A program made the position numbers and the translations under genes. A stretch of 64,000 nt of DNA from DASUPK01 sp963763955 (GTDB lineage: Bacteria; Actinomycetota; Thermoleophilia; Solirubrobacterales; 70-9). The stretch lies in NCBI GenBank assembly GCA_963763955.1, contig CAVXQP010000010.1:197462-261461 (forward strand), in the 5' to 3' direction. The notes beneath the pieces are model-generated. The model was not told the origin of the DNA. It made no database searches and saw nothing but the letters and a program-made list of their open reading frames with translations. Numbering within the stretch: position 1 is the first letter of the stretch; every line of letters begins with the position of its first letter. This document shows positions 31,013 to 38,695 of the stretch, piece after piece.

Positions 31013-32200
31013 GGTCAGGTGCGAGCGAAGCCGTTGTACGGCCTCGCGGAGGAGCTCGTCCGGCGTGGTCAGCGAGATCCGGAAGAAGCCCTCGCCGCTC
31101 GGCCCGTACATCGACCCCGGCGAGACCACCACCGCCGCCTCCTCGAGCACCAGCTCCGCGAACGACGCGGAGGTGTGGCCATCGGGCACCGGCGCCCAGA
31201 TGTAGATCGTGCCCTTGGGGGCCTCGACCCGGACCCCGATGTCCCGAAGCGCCTCGACCACGAGGTCGCGCCGGCGCTCGTAGATCCGGCACATCTCCTC
31301 GACCTCCTTGCGCGGGCCGCGCAGCGCGACGGCTCCGGCGAGCTGGACGGCCTCGAACAGCCCCGAATCGACATTCGTCTTCAGCCGCCAGTAGGTCTTG
31401 ATCGCCTCGGCGTTGCCGAGGATCGCCGCGCACCGCCAGCCGGTCATGTTGTAGCCCTTGGAGAGCGAGAAGACCTCGACCCCGACCTCCTTCGCCCCCG
31501 GCGTTGCCAGGAAGCTGGGCGCGACGTAGCCGTCGTAGGTCGTCTCGGAGTAGGCGTTGTCGTGGACGACCAGGATCTCGTGGCGCCCCGCGAGCTCGAC
31601 CACGCGCTCGAAGAAGCCCTCGGGGACCACCGCGCCGGTCGGGTTGTTCGGGTAGTTGATGAAGAGCAAACGCGCCGCCTCGAGCTTCTCCTCCGGGATC
31701 GCATCGAGGTCCGGGGCGAAGCCGAGGTCCCGACGGAGAGGCAGCAAATGTGCCTCGGCGCCGGCGAGAACCGGCCCGCCGGTATAGACCGGGTAGCCGG
31801 GATCCGAGGCCAGGGCGACGTCGCCGGGATCGAGGAAGGCGAAGCAGAGGTTGTAGATGCACTCCTTCGCCCCGATCGCCGGAATCACCTCGTTCACGGC
31901 ATCGATCTCGACCCCGAAGCGCTGAAGGTAGAAGTCCGCGAACGCCTCGCGGAACTCCGGGCGCCCTCGATTGCTCGGGTACTTCTGCGCGCCCGGGTCG
32001 CCTACGGCCTCCCGCATCGCCTCGACGACGTAGCGGAAGGTCGGAGTGTCCGGGTCCCCGATCCCGAGGCTGATCACGTCGATGCCCTCGTCGCGCTTGG
32101 CCTCGATCCTGCGCTCGAGCTCGGCGAACATGTACGGAGGGATCGCATCCAGCCTCTGGGAGGGAGCGGCCAGGTCCTTCTTCTTCGCGGGTGCGGCCAT
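31010..32200 (-). CDS. Class I/II aminotransferase, LL-diaminopimelate aminotransferase-like
   Basis: 396 residues from ATG at 32200. PLP fold landmarks: SLGIGDPDTPT, KYPSNRGRPEFREAFADFY, IGAKECIYNLCFAF, NYPNNPTGAV, HDNAYSETTYDG, and the Schiff-base lysine in FSLSKGYNMTGWR. The 'IGAKE' and 'SKGYNMTGWR' segments fit the DapL/AlaC-like group. DapL makes LL-DAP from tetrahydrodipicolinate in one step. It ends 11 bases before... dapF lies immediately upstream (12 bases), and dapA/dapB are in the same window, which supports DapL, but related alanine or aspartate aminotransferases cannot be excluded from sequence alone. Confidence 0.8.
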   Translation of the reverse strand: MAAPAKKKDLAAPSQRLDAIPPYMFAELERRIEAKRDEGIDVISLGIGDPDTPTFRYVVEAMREAVGDPGAQKYPSNRGRPEFREAFADFYLQRFGVEIDAVNEVIPAIGAKECIYNLCFAFLDPGDVALASDPGYPVYTGGPVLAGAEAHLLPLRRDLGFAPDLDAIPEEKLEAARLLFINYPNNPTGAVVPEGFFERVVELAGRHEILVVHDNAYSETTYDGYVAPSFLATPGAKEVGVEVFSLSKGYNMTGWRCAAILGNAEAIKTYWRLKTNVDSGLFEAVQLAGAVALRGPRKEVEEMCRIYERRRDLVVEALRDIGVRVEAPKGTIYIWAPVPDGHTSASFAELVLEEAAVVVSPGSMYGPSGEGFFRISLTTPDELLREAVQRLRSHLT

Positions 32201-32211
32201 CGGGCGGAAGA

Positions 32212-33069
32212 CTAGGGGGACGGGGAGCGGACCTCTCCCAGCACCCGGGTGAACCGTTCGCTGAACTCTCCCGTGTATACCTCCTCGGCCCAGCCGGTCA
32301 GCCGCACCTCGAGCTGGTCGCTGACCTCGATCTGGAGCTGCCCGCCATCGAGCGCCACGCTCATCGGGCTCTCGGTGCCGCCCAGGAAAGCGGCCACCGC
32401 CGCTCCACTGGCGCCGGTTCCGGAGGACAGGGTCTCTCCCACCCCACGCTCGTAGATCCGGGCTCGCACCAACGATTCCCTGGCGTCGAAGAAGCTCACG
32501 TTCGTGCGGTTCGGAAAGAGCTCGTGATGCTCGATCTCCGGGCCGAGTGCGGCCAGGTCCAGTTCCTCGAGCTCCTTCTTGTCGACCTCGATCGCGCACT
32601 GCGGGTTGCCGATCGAGACATGTTGGAAGCTCCAGGCGCGCCCCCCGGCCTGCAGCTCGCCGCGGCCGTCGTCTCCTCCCGACGGGAAGTCGGGGGAGGT
32701 CGTGCTGGCGCGACCGAGGTCCAGTGTGCAATCCCGCTCTGTGCGGATCGTCGGCTTGACCTCCCCTGCCTTCGTCAGGATCGTGAACTCATCGGCGTCG
32801 GTCCATCCCCTGTGGCGGAGGTAGAGCGCCGCCTGGCGGGCGCCGTTTCCGGAGAGCTCCGCCTCCGAGCCGTCGGGGTTGAAGATCCGCAGCTCGGCGA
32901 CGTAGGCTGGGTCCTCGATCGGGATCAGCAGCAGGATTCCGTCCGAACCGACCCCAAACGGCCTGTTGCAGATCCGTTTGATTCGCTCGGGGGTCAGCTC
33001 CCACGGCAGCGCCGCCGCCTCGACGATCACGTAATCGTTGCCGAGGGCGGTCCACTTCTCGAACTTCAT
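32212..33069 (-). CDS. dapF: Diaminopimelate epimerase homologue with Ser in place of both catalytic Cys
   Basis: 285 residues with the full DapF two-domain fold: EKWTALGNDYVIVE, CNRPFGVGSDGILLL, NPDGSEAELSGNGARQAALYL, HVSIGNPQCAIEVD, RTNVSFFDARE and ERGVGETLSSGTGASGAAVAA. In DapF enzymes two cysteines (E. coli C73 and C217) remove and add the alpha proton. Here the first is Ser73 (ELSGNG) and the second Ser216 (LSSGTG). The rest of the active site is kept and the neighbours are DAP-pathway (aminotransferase) and miaA, so the gene is under constraint. Either this lineage epimerises with serines or the reaction differs. Confidence 0.85.
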   Translation of the reverse strand: MKFEKWTALGNDYVIVEAAALPWELTPERIKRICNRPFGVGSDGILLLIPIEDPAYVAELRIFNPDGSEAELSGNGARQAALYLRHRGWTDADEFTILTKAGEVKPTIRTERDCTLDLGRASTTSPDFPSGGDDGRGELQAGGRAWSFQHVSIGNPQCAIEVDKKELEELDLAALGPEIEHHELFPNRTNVSFFDARESLVRARIYERGVGETLSSGTGASGAAVAAFLGGTESPMSVALDGGQLQIEVSDQLEVRLTGWAEEVYTGEFSERFTRVLGEVRSPSP

Positions 33070-33078
33070 CCGCCCAGC

Positions 33079-34011
33079 CTATTCGCGGGCAGCCGCCGGA
33101 CTCGCATCCAGGAGCCCGACCACCTCGGCCGCAACTTCATCGTCGGAGCGGTCGTCGCGGTCGATCAGGGTGACACCGTCCATGCGGCGCATCCAGGTGA
33201 GCTGGCGCCGGGCGTACGCGCGATGCGCTGCCTTGATCGACTCGATCGACTCGGCCGACGGGGCCGCGTCGATGTCGGCGACGAGCTGCTCGAAGCCGAG
33301 CGCCGCGCTCGCGGTCCGCGAGGCGCCCGCCTCTTCCGCCGCGCGCGCATCGTCGGCCGCGCCGGCGGCGACCATCTGGTCAACCCGCGCGCCGATCCGC
33401 TCTGCCAGCCGCTCGCGATCCATCGTCAGGCCCACCAGCAGGGTCGGGTGCCGGAGCTCCGCCGTCCAGAGGCCCTCGGCGCCGGAGGAAGCCTCGATCC
33501 CCGCCCGGGACAGCTCCGTCAGGCGTGCGATCCGCTTGCGGTCGTTCGGGTCGACCTTCTCGGCCAGCTCGGCGGCAAGCCCCGCGTGCAGGGCCTCCGA
33601 TCCCCGCTCCGCGAGCTCCGCCTCGACCTCCTCGCGGATCCCGGCGGGGACGGGCGGCCGCAGGTCCAGGTCCGCCAGCGCCGCCCGCAGGTAGAGGCCC
33701 GTGCCGCCCACCACAATCGGACGACGCCGATCGGCCAGGAGCGCGTCGATCTCGCGGTGAGCGGCCTCGGCGTAGCGGCCGGCGCTGAACTCCTCGCCCG
33801 GGCCCACGAACGAGAGCAGCCGATGCTCGAGGCGTCCTCGCTGCTCCTCATCGGCCGCTCCGCTCAGTGTCTCCAGGCCGCGGTAGACCTGGATCGAGTC
33901 ACAGTTGACAGCCACCGGGTCCTCGCCGAGACCGCGCAGTGCCTCGGCCACGGCGATGGCGACGCCGGTCTTGCCGACCGCCGTCGGACCGAACAGCGCC
34001 AGAACCTGCAT
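33079..34011 (-). CDS. miaA: tRNA dimethylallyltransferase
   Basis: 310 residues. P-loop GPTAVGKT (8-15), then NCDSIQVYRGLETLSGAADEEQ, the RYAEAAHREIDALLADRRRPIVVGGTGLYLRA block, and PNDRKRIARLTEL, with ALGFEQL and RRQLTWMRR in the C-terminal half, all typical of MiaA. The enzyme adds a dimethylallyl group to A37 of tRNAs reading UNN codons; MiaB then methylthiolates it. It follows miaB by 21 bases and precedes dapF by nine, all on one strand, so one transcript is likely. Confidence 0.95.
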   Translation of the reverse strand: MQVLALFGPTAVGKTGVAIAVAEALRGLGEDPVAVNCDSIQVYRGLETLSGAADEEQRGRLEHRLLSFVGPGEEFSAGRYAEAAHREIDALLADRRRPIVVGGTGLYLRAALADLDLRPPVPAGIREEVEAELAERGSEALHAGLAAELAEKVDPNDRKRIARLTELSRAGIEASSGAEGLWTAELRHPTLLVGLTMDRERLAERIGARVDQMVAAGAADDARAAEEAGASRTASAALGFEQLVADIDAAPSAESIESIKAAHRAYARRQLTWMRRMDGVTLIDRDDRSDDEVAAEVVGLLDASPAAARE

Positions 34012-34032
34012 CGCCCGCTCCGCGGAGCCCGC

Positions 34033-35356
34033 CTACGCGGCGCGGCTGAGGAGACGCTCGGAGCCGCTCAGGGTCGTGGAGGTGGCGCCCGAGATCTCGA
34101 TCTCCACCAGCTCGCCGGGGGCGCCGGTCCCGTCGAAGTTGACGGTCTTGTTGTGGCGCGTCCGGCCCCGCAGCCGCGAGGGATCGGTGCGGCTCGGTCC
34201 CTCCACCAGGACCTCCACGGTGCGGCCGACGAAACGCTGCGCCCGCTCACGCGCGCGCCGCTGGACGAGCTCCACCAGGCGCTCCATGCGCTCGCGCTTG
34301 ACTGGGTGCGGCAGCTGGTCCTCGAAGGTGGCGGCCTCCGTGCCGCGGCGCGGCGAGAAGAGGAAGGTGAAGGCGCCGTCGTAGCCGACCTCGTCGACCA
34401 CCTCGAGGGTCTGCTCGAAGTCCGCCTCGGTCTCACCCGGGAAGCCGACGATGATGTCCGTGGTGATCGCGCAGTCGGGGACGTATTCGCGGATCAGCGC
34501 CACGCGGTCCATGTAGCGTTCCCTGCCGTAGGTGCGCCGCATCCGTTTCAGAACCGGTGTGGAGCCCGACTGGAGCGGCAGGTGGATGTGCTCGCAGAGC
34601 GAGTCGAGCTCGGCGTGGGCTCGGATCACGTCCTCGCGCATGTCCTTGGGGTGCGGGCTGGTGTAGCGGATGCGGTCGATGCCGGGGACGCCGTCCACCC
34701 GGGTGAGCAGTTCAGCGAAGGCGATCCGACTCTCCTTCGGCAGGTCGCGCCCATAGCTGTTCACGTTCTGGCCCAGCAGGGTGATCTCGCGCACACCGTC
34801 GGCCGTCAGGCTCTCCATCTCTGCGACCAGCTCATCGGGGTCGCGACTCGCCTCGCGGCCGCGCACCGACGGCACGATGCAGTAGGAGCAGACGCAGTTG
34901 CAGCCCTGCGATATCTGCACCCAAGCCTGGAACTCGCGGGCGCGCTTCATCGGCAGATGCCCGGAGACGTCCTCGAACTCGAAGTAGCCCTGCGCGGTCA
35001 GCGAGTCCGAGGTGAGGAACTCTGCCAGGCGGTGGATCTGACCCGGCCCGAAGGCCACGTCCACGAACGGGAAGCGCCGGAAGACTTCGTCCTTCACCGA
35101 CTGCGCCCAGCAGCCACCGACCCCCACGACCCGCCGCGGATCCTCGGACTTGAGTCGCTTGGCCTCGCCGAGGTGGGCGATGAAGCGGTTGTCGGCCGAT
35201 TCGCGGATTGAGCAGGTGTTGAAGAGGATCAGGTCGGCGCCCTCGCGATCGGGCGATTCGACGTAGCCGAGGGAGTCGAGCATTCCCTTCATCCGCTCGG
35301 AGTCATGCTGGTTCATCTGACAGCCGAACGTAGGTGACGTGGTAGCGGCGCTCCAT
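34033..35356 (-). CDS. miaB: tRNA-2-methylthio-N6-dimethylallyladenosine synthase (N-terminus broken by a one-base insertion)
   Basis: From MNQHDSERMKGML onward (start 35316) a single frame covers the enzyme: NTCSIRE and GGCWAQ (two of the three N-terminal cluster cysteines), the radical-SAM motif GCNCVCSYCIVP, HLPLQSGSTPVLKRM, DIIVGFPGETEADF and a TRAM domain (GRTVEVLVEG). The first cluster cysteine belongs to YHVT-TFGCQMNQHD, which starts at ATG 35356 in another frame; one extra base (T on the coding strand, 35332) separates VT from TFGC. A frame-corrected protein is about 440 residues. MiaB acts on MiaA-modified tRNA, encoded next. Confidence 0.93.
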
Positions 35357-35381
35357 CGCAGTCAATCTAGCGGCGCCGGCC

Positions 35382-35654
35382 CTACTTGGAGGGAGAGTTG
35401 ACGATCTGCTGGATGCGGCTGTGCGAAAGGCCGAGGGTCCGGGCGACCTCCCTGTAGCTCGCCCCGGCCGCCACGGACTGCCGGACCAGCCTGTCCCGGA
35501 CGAGGCGGATCCGCGTCACCTCCTCGTCGATCCCCCTCATCGCCCGACGGTATTCGACCCCGACCCGCACGCGCTCGACCCAGACGCGGCTCCGCACGCG
35601 CTCGAAGTCGGCGTGTGCCTTGCGCAGGCGCACCGCCTCCATCTCGGCGATCAT
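35382..35654 (-). CDS. Small helix-turn-helix protein (sigma region 4-like)
   Basis: 90 residues from ATG at 35654, with AGGA seven bases upstream. The first 55 residues form a charged helix rich in Arg and Glu (AEMEAVRLRKAHADFERVRSR). The C-terminal GASYREVARTLGLSHSRIQQIVNS is a helix-turn-helix of the sigma-70 region 4 / RNA-polymerase-like type ('S..EIA..LG.S..R..Q'). No region 2 is present, so it is a small DNA-binding protein rather than a complete sigma factor. It sits between the cupredoxin gene and miaB on the same strand; its target is unknown. Confidence 0.75.
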   Translation of the reverse strand: MIAEMEAVRLRKAHADFERVRSRVWVERVRVGVEYRRAMRGIDEEVTRIRLVRDRLVRQSVAAGASYREVARTLGLSHSRIQQIVNSPSK

Positions 35655-35704
35655 CGATCCTGTATAGCATGCCAAGAGCCGCGCTATACGAACTGAATGG
35701 AGAG

Positions 35705-36265
35705 CTACTTCTTTGGCGGCAGCACGGTGAGGTCGCCCTGCATCCCGGCCTGGCGGTGGCCGGGAACGGTGCAGTAGAAAACGTACTTGCCCGGGGCGAG
35801 GCTGGTCAGGTTGACGGACTGCTTGCCGTTGGTGAACGGCTGCACCTGGCCGAGGACGTTGCCGTTGGCGGTGGCGACAGCGATGCTATGCGGGACCTGC
35901 GAGGGGTTGTCGTAGGTGATGCTTACGTTGCCCGGCTGGGCCTGGAGGCCATTGGGCTGGTAGACCAGGGAGCCGTCGGCAGGTGAGGATACGGCGAGAT
36001 CAGTAGTCGGCCCGCCGCTCGGAGTCGTCGTGGTCGTCCCCTCCTCCTTGGCGAGCTTCTCGTTGCGGCTCTTCTGCTCGTCCCGGGACTTGACGATCGC
36101 GAAGGCCATGGTCGTCCCCACGACCACGATGAAGAGGGCGATCACGCCCGCCATCACCGCCCGGTTGGGCGGAAACGAATCGGCGCCGCGGATCCCGACG
36201 AAGGCGAACAGCACGGCCAGGGCCACGAGGACGATCCCGATGACGAAGAAGAAGTTGCCGTCCAT
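35705..36265 (-). CDS. Membrane-anchored cupredoxin (plastocyanin-like) protein
   Basis: 186 residues. Two N-terminal helices (NFFFVIGIVLVALAVLFAFVG and AVMAGVIALFIVVVGTTMAFAI) lead to a Thr-rich linker (GTTTTTPSGGPTTD) and a C-terminal cupredoxin domain. Type 1 copper ligands can be assigned: His in VPHSIAV and Cys, His and Met in VFYCTVPGHRQAGM, the C-x4-H-x4-M spacing of plastocyanin-like folds. The layout recalls the small cupredoxin subunits linked with cytochrome oxidases or copper handling, but no oxidase genes are near. Probably an outside-facing electron carrier or copper chaperone. Confidence 0.85.
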   Translation of the reverse strand: MDGNFFFVIGIVLVALAVLFAFVGIRGADSFPPNRAVMAGVIALFIVVVGTTMAFAIVKSRDEQKSRNEKLAKEEGTTTTTPSGGPTTDLAVSSPADGSLVYQPNGLQAQPGNVSITYDNPSQVPHSIAVATANGNVLGQVQPFTNGKQSVNLTSLAPGKYVFYCTVPGHRQAGMQGDLTVLPPKK

Positions 36266-36292
36266 CCCGCCGCGGATCCTACCCGGCGTGCC

Positions 36293-36751
36293 TCACGCCG
36301 CGTCGGCGAAGCGCTCCACCCTGCGCACGGCCTCGTAGGCCAGCTCGAGCGGGTATCCCCGCCTTACCAGGAGGCCCAGGGCGCGCTCGCGCTCCCTCTC
36401 CGAGCCACAGCGCATCCCGCGGTCTCCGAGCAGGCCCACGGCTCGATTCAGCTGGGCATCCACGTCCTCCGCGTCCAGGGCGGCCTCGATCTGCTCGCGG
36501 GGCACACCACGGCCCGCGAGCGCAGCCGAGATCCGGTCCGGCCCCCAGCCCGCCAGCTGGCGCTTGTCCTCGGCGTAGCGCCGGGCGAAGCTGGCGTCAT
36601 CGATCGCGCCCGCCCCGATCAGCAGGACGATCACCTCCTCGACTTCGGCCTCCTCCACCCCGCGCTCGGCGAGCCAGCCGCGCAGCTCGGACTCCGTGCG
36701 CTCCTTGTAGCTCAGCGCCCTGAGCGCGAGCTCATACGGGTCGTCAGGCAG
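36293..36751 (-). CDS. recX: RecA regulator RecX
   Basis: RecX repeat units are readable: DPYELALRALSYKERTESELRGWLAERG, then VEEVIVLLIGAGAIDDASFARRYAEDKRQ, GPDRISAALAGRGVPREQIEAALD and a final ERALGLLVRRGYPLELAYEAVRRV. The first repeat needs codons upstream of the only GTG in this frame (36658), up to about 36739, where no ATG, GTG or TTG is available; a CTG at 36751 overlapping the recA stop is the nearest candidate, or a base is missing near 36735. RecX limits RecA filaments. The recA-recX overlap is the usual arrangement. Confidence 0.85.
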   Translation of the reverse strand: MPDDPYELALRALSYKERTESELRGWLAERGVEEAEVEEVIVLLIGAGAIDDASFARRYAEDKRQLAGWGPDRISAALAGRGVPREQIEAALDAEDVDAQLNRAVGLLGDRGMRCGSERERERALGLLVRRGYPLELAYEAVRRVERFADAA

Positions 36752-37892
36752 CCTTCTTCTCCGGCTTCTTGGCGGGCACCGGCTTCTTGGTTGCCTCGAC
36801 CATCTCGGCCGCCTTGGCGGCGTCGGCCTCCTTCTCGGCCTCCGGCCGCGTCTCGGCCTCGGCGCCGAGCCCGAGCTTCGCGTGGATCTTCTTCTCCAGT
36901 TCCACGGCCAGCTCGGGGTTGTCGCGCAGGAACTCCTTGGTGTTGTTGCGCCCCTGTCCGAGCCGCGTCTCCCCGTAGGAGAAGAACGAGCCGGACTTCT
37001 GGATCAGGTCGTGCTCCAGGGCCATGTCGAGCAGGGCGCCCTCCTTGGAGATGCCGACGCCGTACTCGATGTCGAACTCGGCCTGGCGGAACGGAGGCGC
37101 CACCTTGTTCTTCACGACCTTCACCCGCACCCGGTTCCCGACCGCCTCCGTGCCCTCCTTCAGGGTCTCGATCCGGCGGATGTCGAGCCGCTGCGACGAA
37201 TAGAACTTCAGCGCCCGGCCACCCGGCTGGGTTTCGGGAGAGCCGAACATGACGCCGATCTTCTCTCGGATCTGGTTGGTGAACAGGCAGATCGTGTTGG
37301 CGCGGCTCAGGTTCCCGGCCAGCTTGCGCAGCGCCTGGGACATGAGGCGCGCCTGGAGGCCCACGTGCTGGTCGCCCATCTGGCCCTCGAGCTCCACCCG
37401 CGGCGTCAGCGCCGCGACCGAGTCGACCGCGACCACGTCTACGGCGCCGGAGCGAACCAGCACGTCGACGATCTCGAGCGCCTGCTCGCCATAGTCCGGC
37501 TGGGAGATCATCAGCTCGTCGGTGTTGACGCCGATCTTCCGCGCGTAGACCGGATCGAGCGCGTGCTCGGTGTCGATGAAGGCACAGACGCCGCCGCGAG
37601 CCTGGGCCTCGGCGATGATGTGGTAGATCAGCGTGGTCTTGCCGGAGGACTCCGGTCCGAAGATCTCGACGATGCGGCCACGCGGGACCCCGCCCACTCC
37701 CAGCGCGATGTCGAGCGGCAGGGCGCCGGTGGAGACGGACTCCACCTTGAGCGCGCCCTGGTCCCCGAGCTTCATCAGCGCACCCTGGCCGAACTCCTTC
37801 TCGATCTGCGTGACCGCCGCCTGCAGCGCCTGGTCGCGCGCCTTCGCGTCCTTCTCGCCGGCCTCTCTCAGGTTGGGCTTCTGATCTGCCAT
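36744..37892 (-). CDS. recA: Recombinase RecA
   Basis: About 382 residues from ATG at 37892 (GTG at 37901 would add three). Walker A is GPESSGKTT, followed by FIDTEHALDPVYA, the DNA-binding loops around MGDQHVGLQARLMSQALRKL and TNQIREKIGVMFGSPETQPGGRALKFYSSQRLD. The C-terminal tail is Lys/Ala/Pro-rich (KKPVPAKKPEKKAA), as in many actinobacterial RecA proteins. Role: strand exchange and SOS co-protease. It follows thpR by 20 bases. I could not identify a LexA box in that gap. Confidence 0.97.
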   Translation of the reverse strand: MADQKPNLREAGEKDAKARDQALQAAVTQIEKEFGQGALMKLGDQGALKVESVSTGALPLDIALGVGGVPRGRIVEIFGPESSGKTTLIYHIIAEAQARGGVCAFIDTEHALDPVYARKIGVNTDELMISQPDYGEQALEIVDVLVRSGAVDVVAVDSVAALTPRVELEGQMGDQHVGLQARLMSQALRKLAGNLSRANTICLFTNQIREKIGVMFGSPETQPGGRALKFYSSQRLDIRRIETLKEGTEAVGNRVRVKVVKNKVAPPFRQAEFDIEYGVGISKEGALLDMALEHDLIQKSGSFFSYGETRLGQGRNNTKEFLRDNPELAVELEKKIHAKLGLGAEAETRPEAEKEADAAKAAEMVEATKKPVPAKKPEKKAA

Positions 37893-37912
37893 CTCGGTCA
37901 CCTCTCAGTCCT

Positions 37913-38521
37913 CTAGTCGTCGTTGGCGGTCGGAAGCTCCAACTCGGCCATTGCTTCGTACTCCGCGCCCGTCCGGCGCAGGTGGGACTTGAAGAGCACC
38001 AGACGAGTCGGACGGAAGAACCGGAACATGTGTTCGGGTAGCGGGTGGGGCTGGGTCGTGATCAGCGCGGGCTTCCGGCTCCTCGGCGCCTCGGGCCTGA
38101 CCCGCGCCACCGTCACGTGCGGCCAGAACGCCCGCTTCTCCGGCTCGTGGAAACCGCCCTCCACCAGGCGCTCCTCCACCCGGCGCTGCAGGGTCACGGT
38201 GTCATCCGAGTTCGCGCCGAGCACGATCAGGCGAGGGACGCTTCCCGCGCGGGATCCCCACCGGCTCGGCGGCGAGCTCGACCGCCGGGGCCTGCGACAT
38301 CCTTGTCGAACGCCGCCTTGGCGATCGCCTTCACATCCTTCTCGGCCTGGTAGCCGAGGAAAACCAGCGTGATGTGGAGGGCCTCCGGCGCGACGACCCG
38401 GAGGGCGGGGTCGGCGAGGGCCGTCTGCTGCCAGCTGACCAAGCCCAGCTCGGACGTCCTGCGGCAAATCGACGGCAACGAACAGGCGGGCCCGCGGGCT
38501 CTTGAGCCGCTGCTTGGCCAC
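37913..38521 (-). CDS. thpR: RNA 2',3'-cyclic phosphodiesterase (ThpR), with three one-base insertions
   Basis: The ends are clean: RLFVAVDLPQDVRAGL at the start and, after the middle, LIVLGANSDDTVTLQRRVEERLVEGGF-HEPEKRAFWPHVTVARVR, whose HVTVAR holds the second HxT motif of 2H phosphoesterases. The middle in this frame is nonsense; the real one, VSWQQTALADPALRVVAPEALHITLVFLGY with the first motif HITL, lies one frame over, and VELAAEPVGIPRGK in the third. One extra base near 38426, one near 38299 and one near 38242 explain all three, and their sum restores the frame. Corrected, the protein is about 200 residues. It precedes recA by 20 bases. Confidence 0.8.
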   Translation of the reverse strand: MAKQRLKSPRARLFVAVDLPQDVRAGLGQLAADGPRRPRPPGRRAGGPPHHAGFPRLPGREGCEGDRQGGVRQGCRRPRRSSSPPSRWGSRAGSVPRLIVLGANSDDTVTLQRRVEERLVEGGFHEPEKRAFWPHVTVARVRPEAPRSRKPALITTQPHPLPEHMFRFFRPTRLVLFKSHLRRTGAEYEAMAELELPTANDD

Positions 38522-38695
38522 GCCGAAACGCTATCCGTCCGTGCGGCCGCCAAGCTGGGGCTCCGGTGCCTTCGCTCATTGGGCGAATGAGGCTCCGGGC
38601 GGCGGTTTTCTCCCTCCCCAGGCTCGACGGCGGCGTTCACCGGGCCTTCAATCTTGCGATCTAGCCTGCGATGCCGCCTTCAAGGACGCCAACCG

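Noticed and set aside
32191..35211. A 1006-codon open frame on the plus strand opposite miaB-miaA-dapF, and similar long frames opposite recA, ftsK, pnp and WS/DGAT
   Set aside because: In G+C-rich DNA stops are rare in the antisense frames of real genes. The product has no recognisable motif and consists of low-complexity Arg/Leu/Gly, while the opposite strand encodes conserved enzymes.
37893..37912. LexA/SOS operator before recA
   Set aside because: The 20-base gap to thpR has no GAAC-N4-GTTC-type palindrome. Regulation may act upstream of thpR, but none was convincing there.
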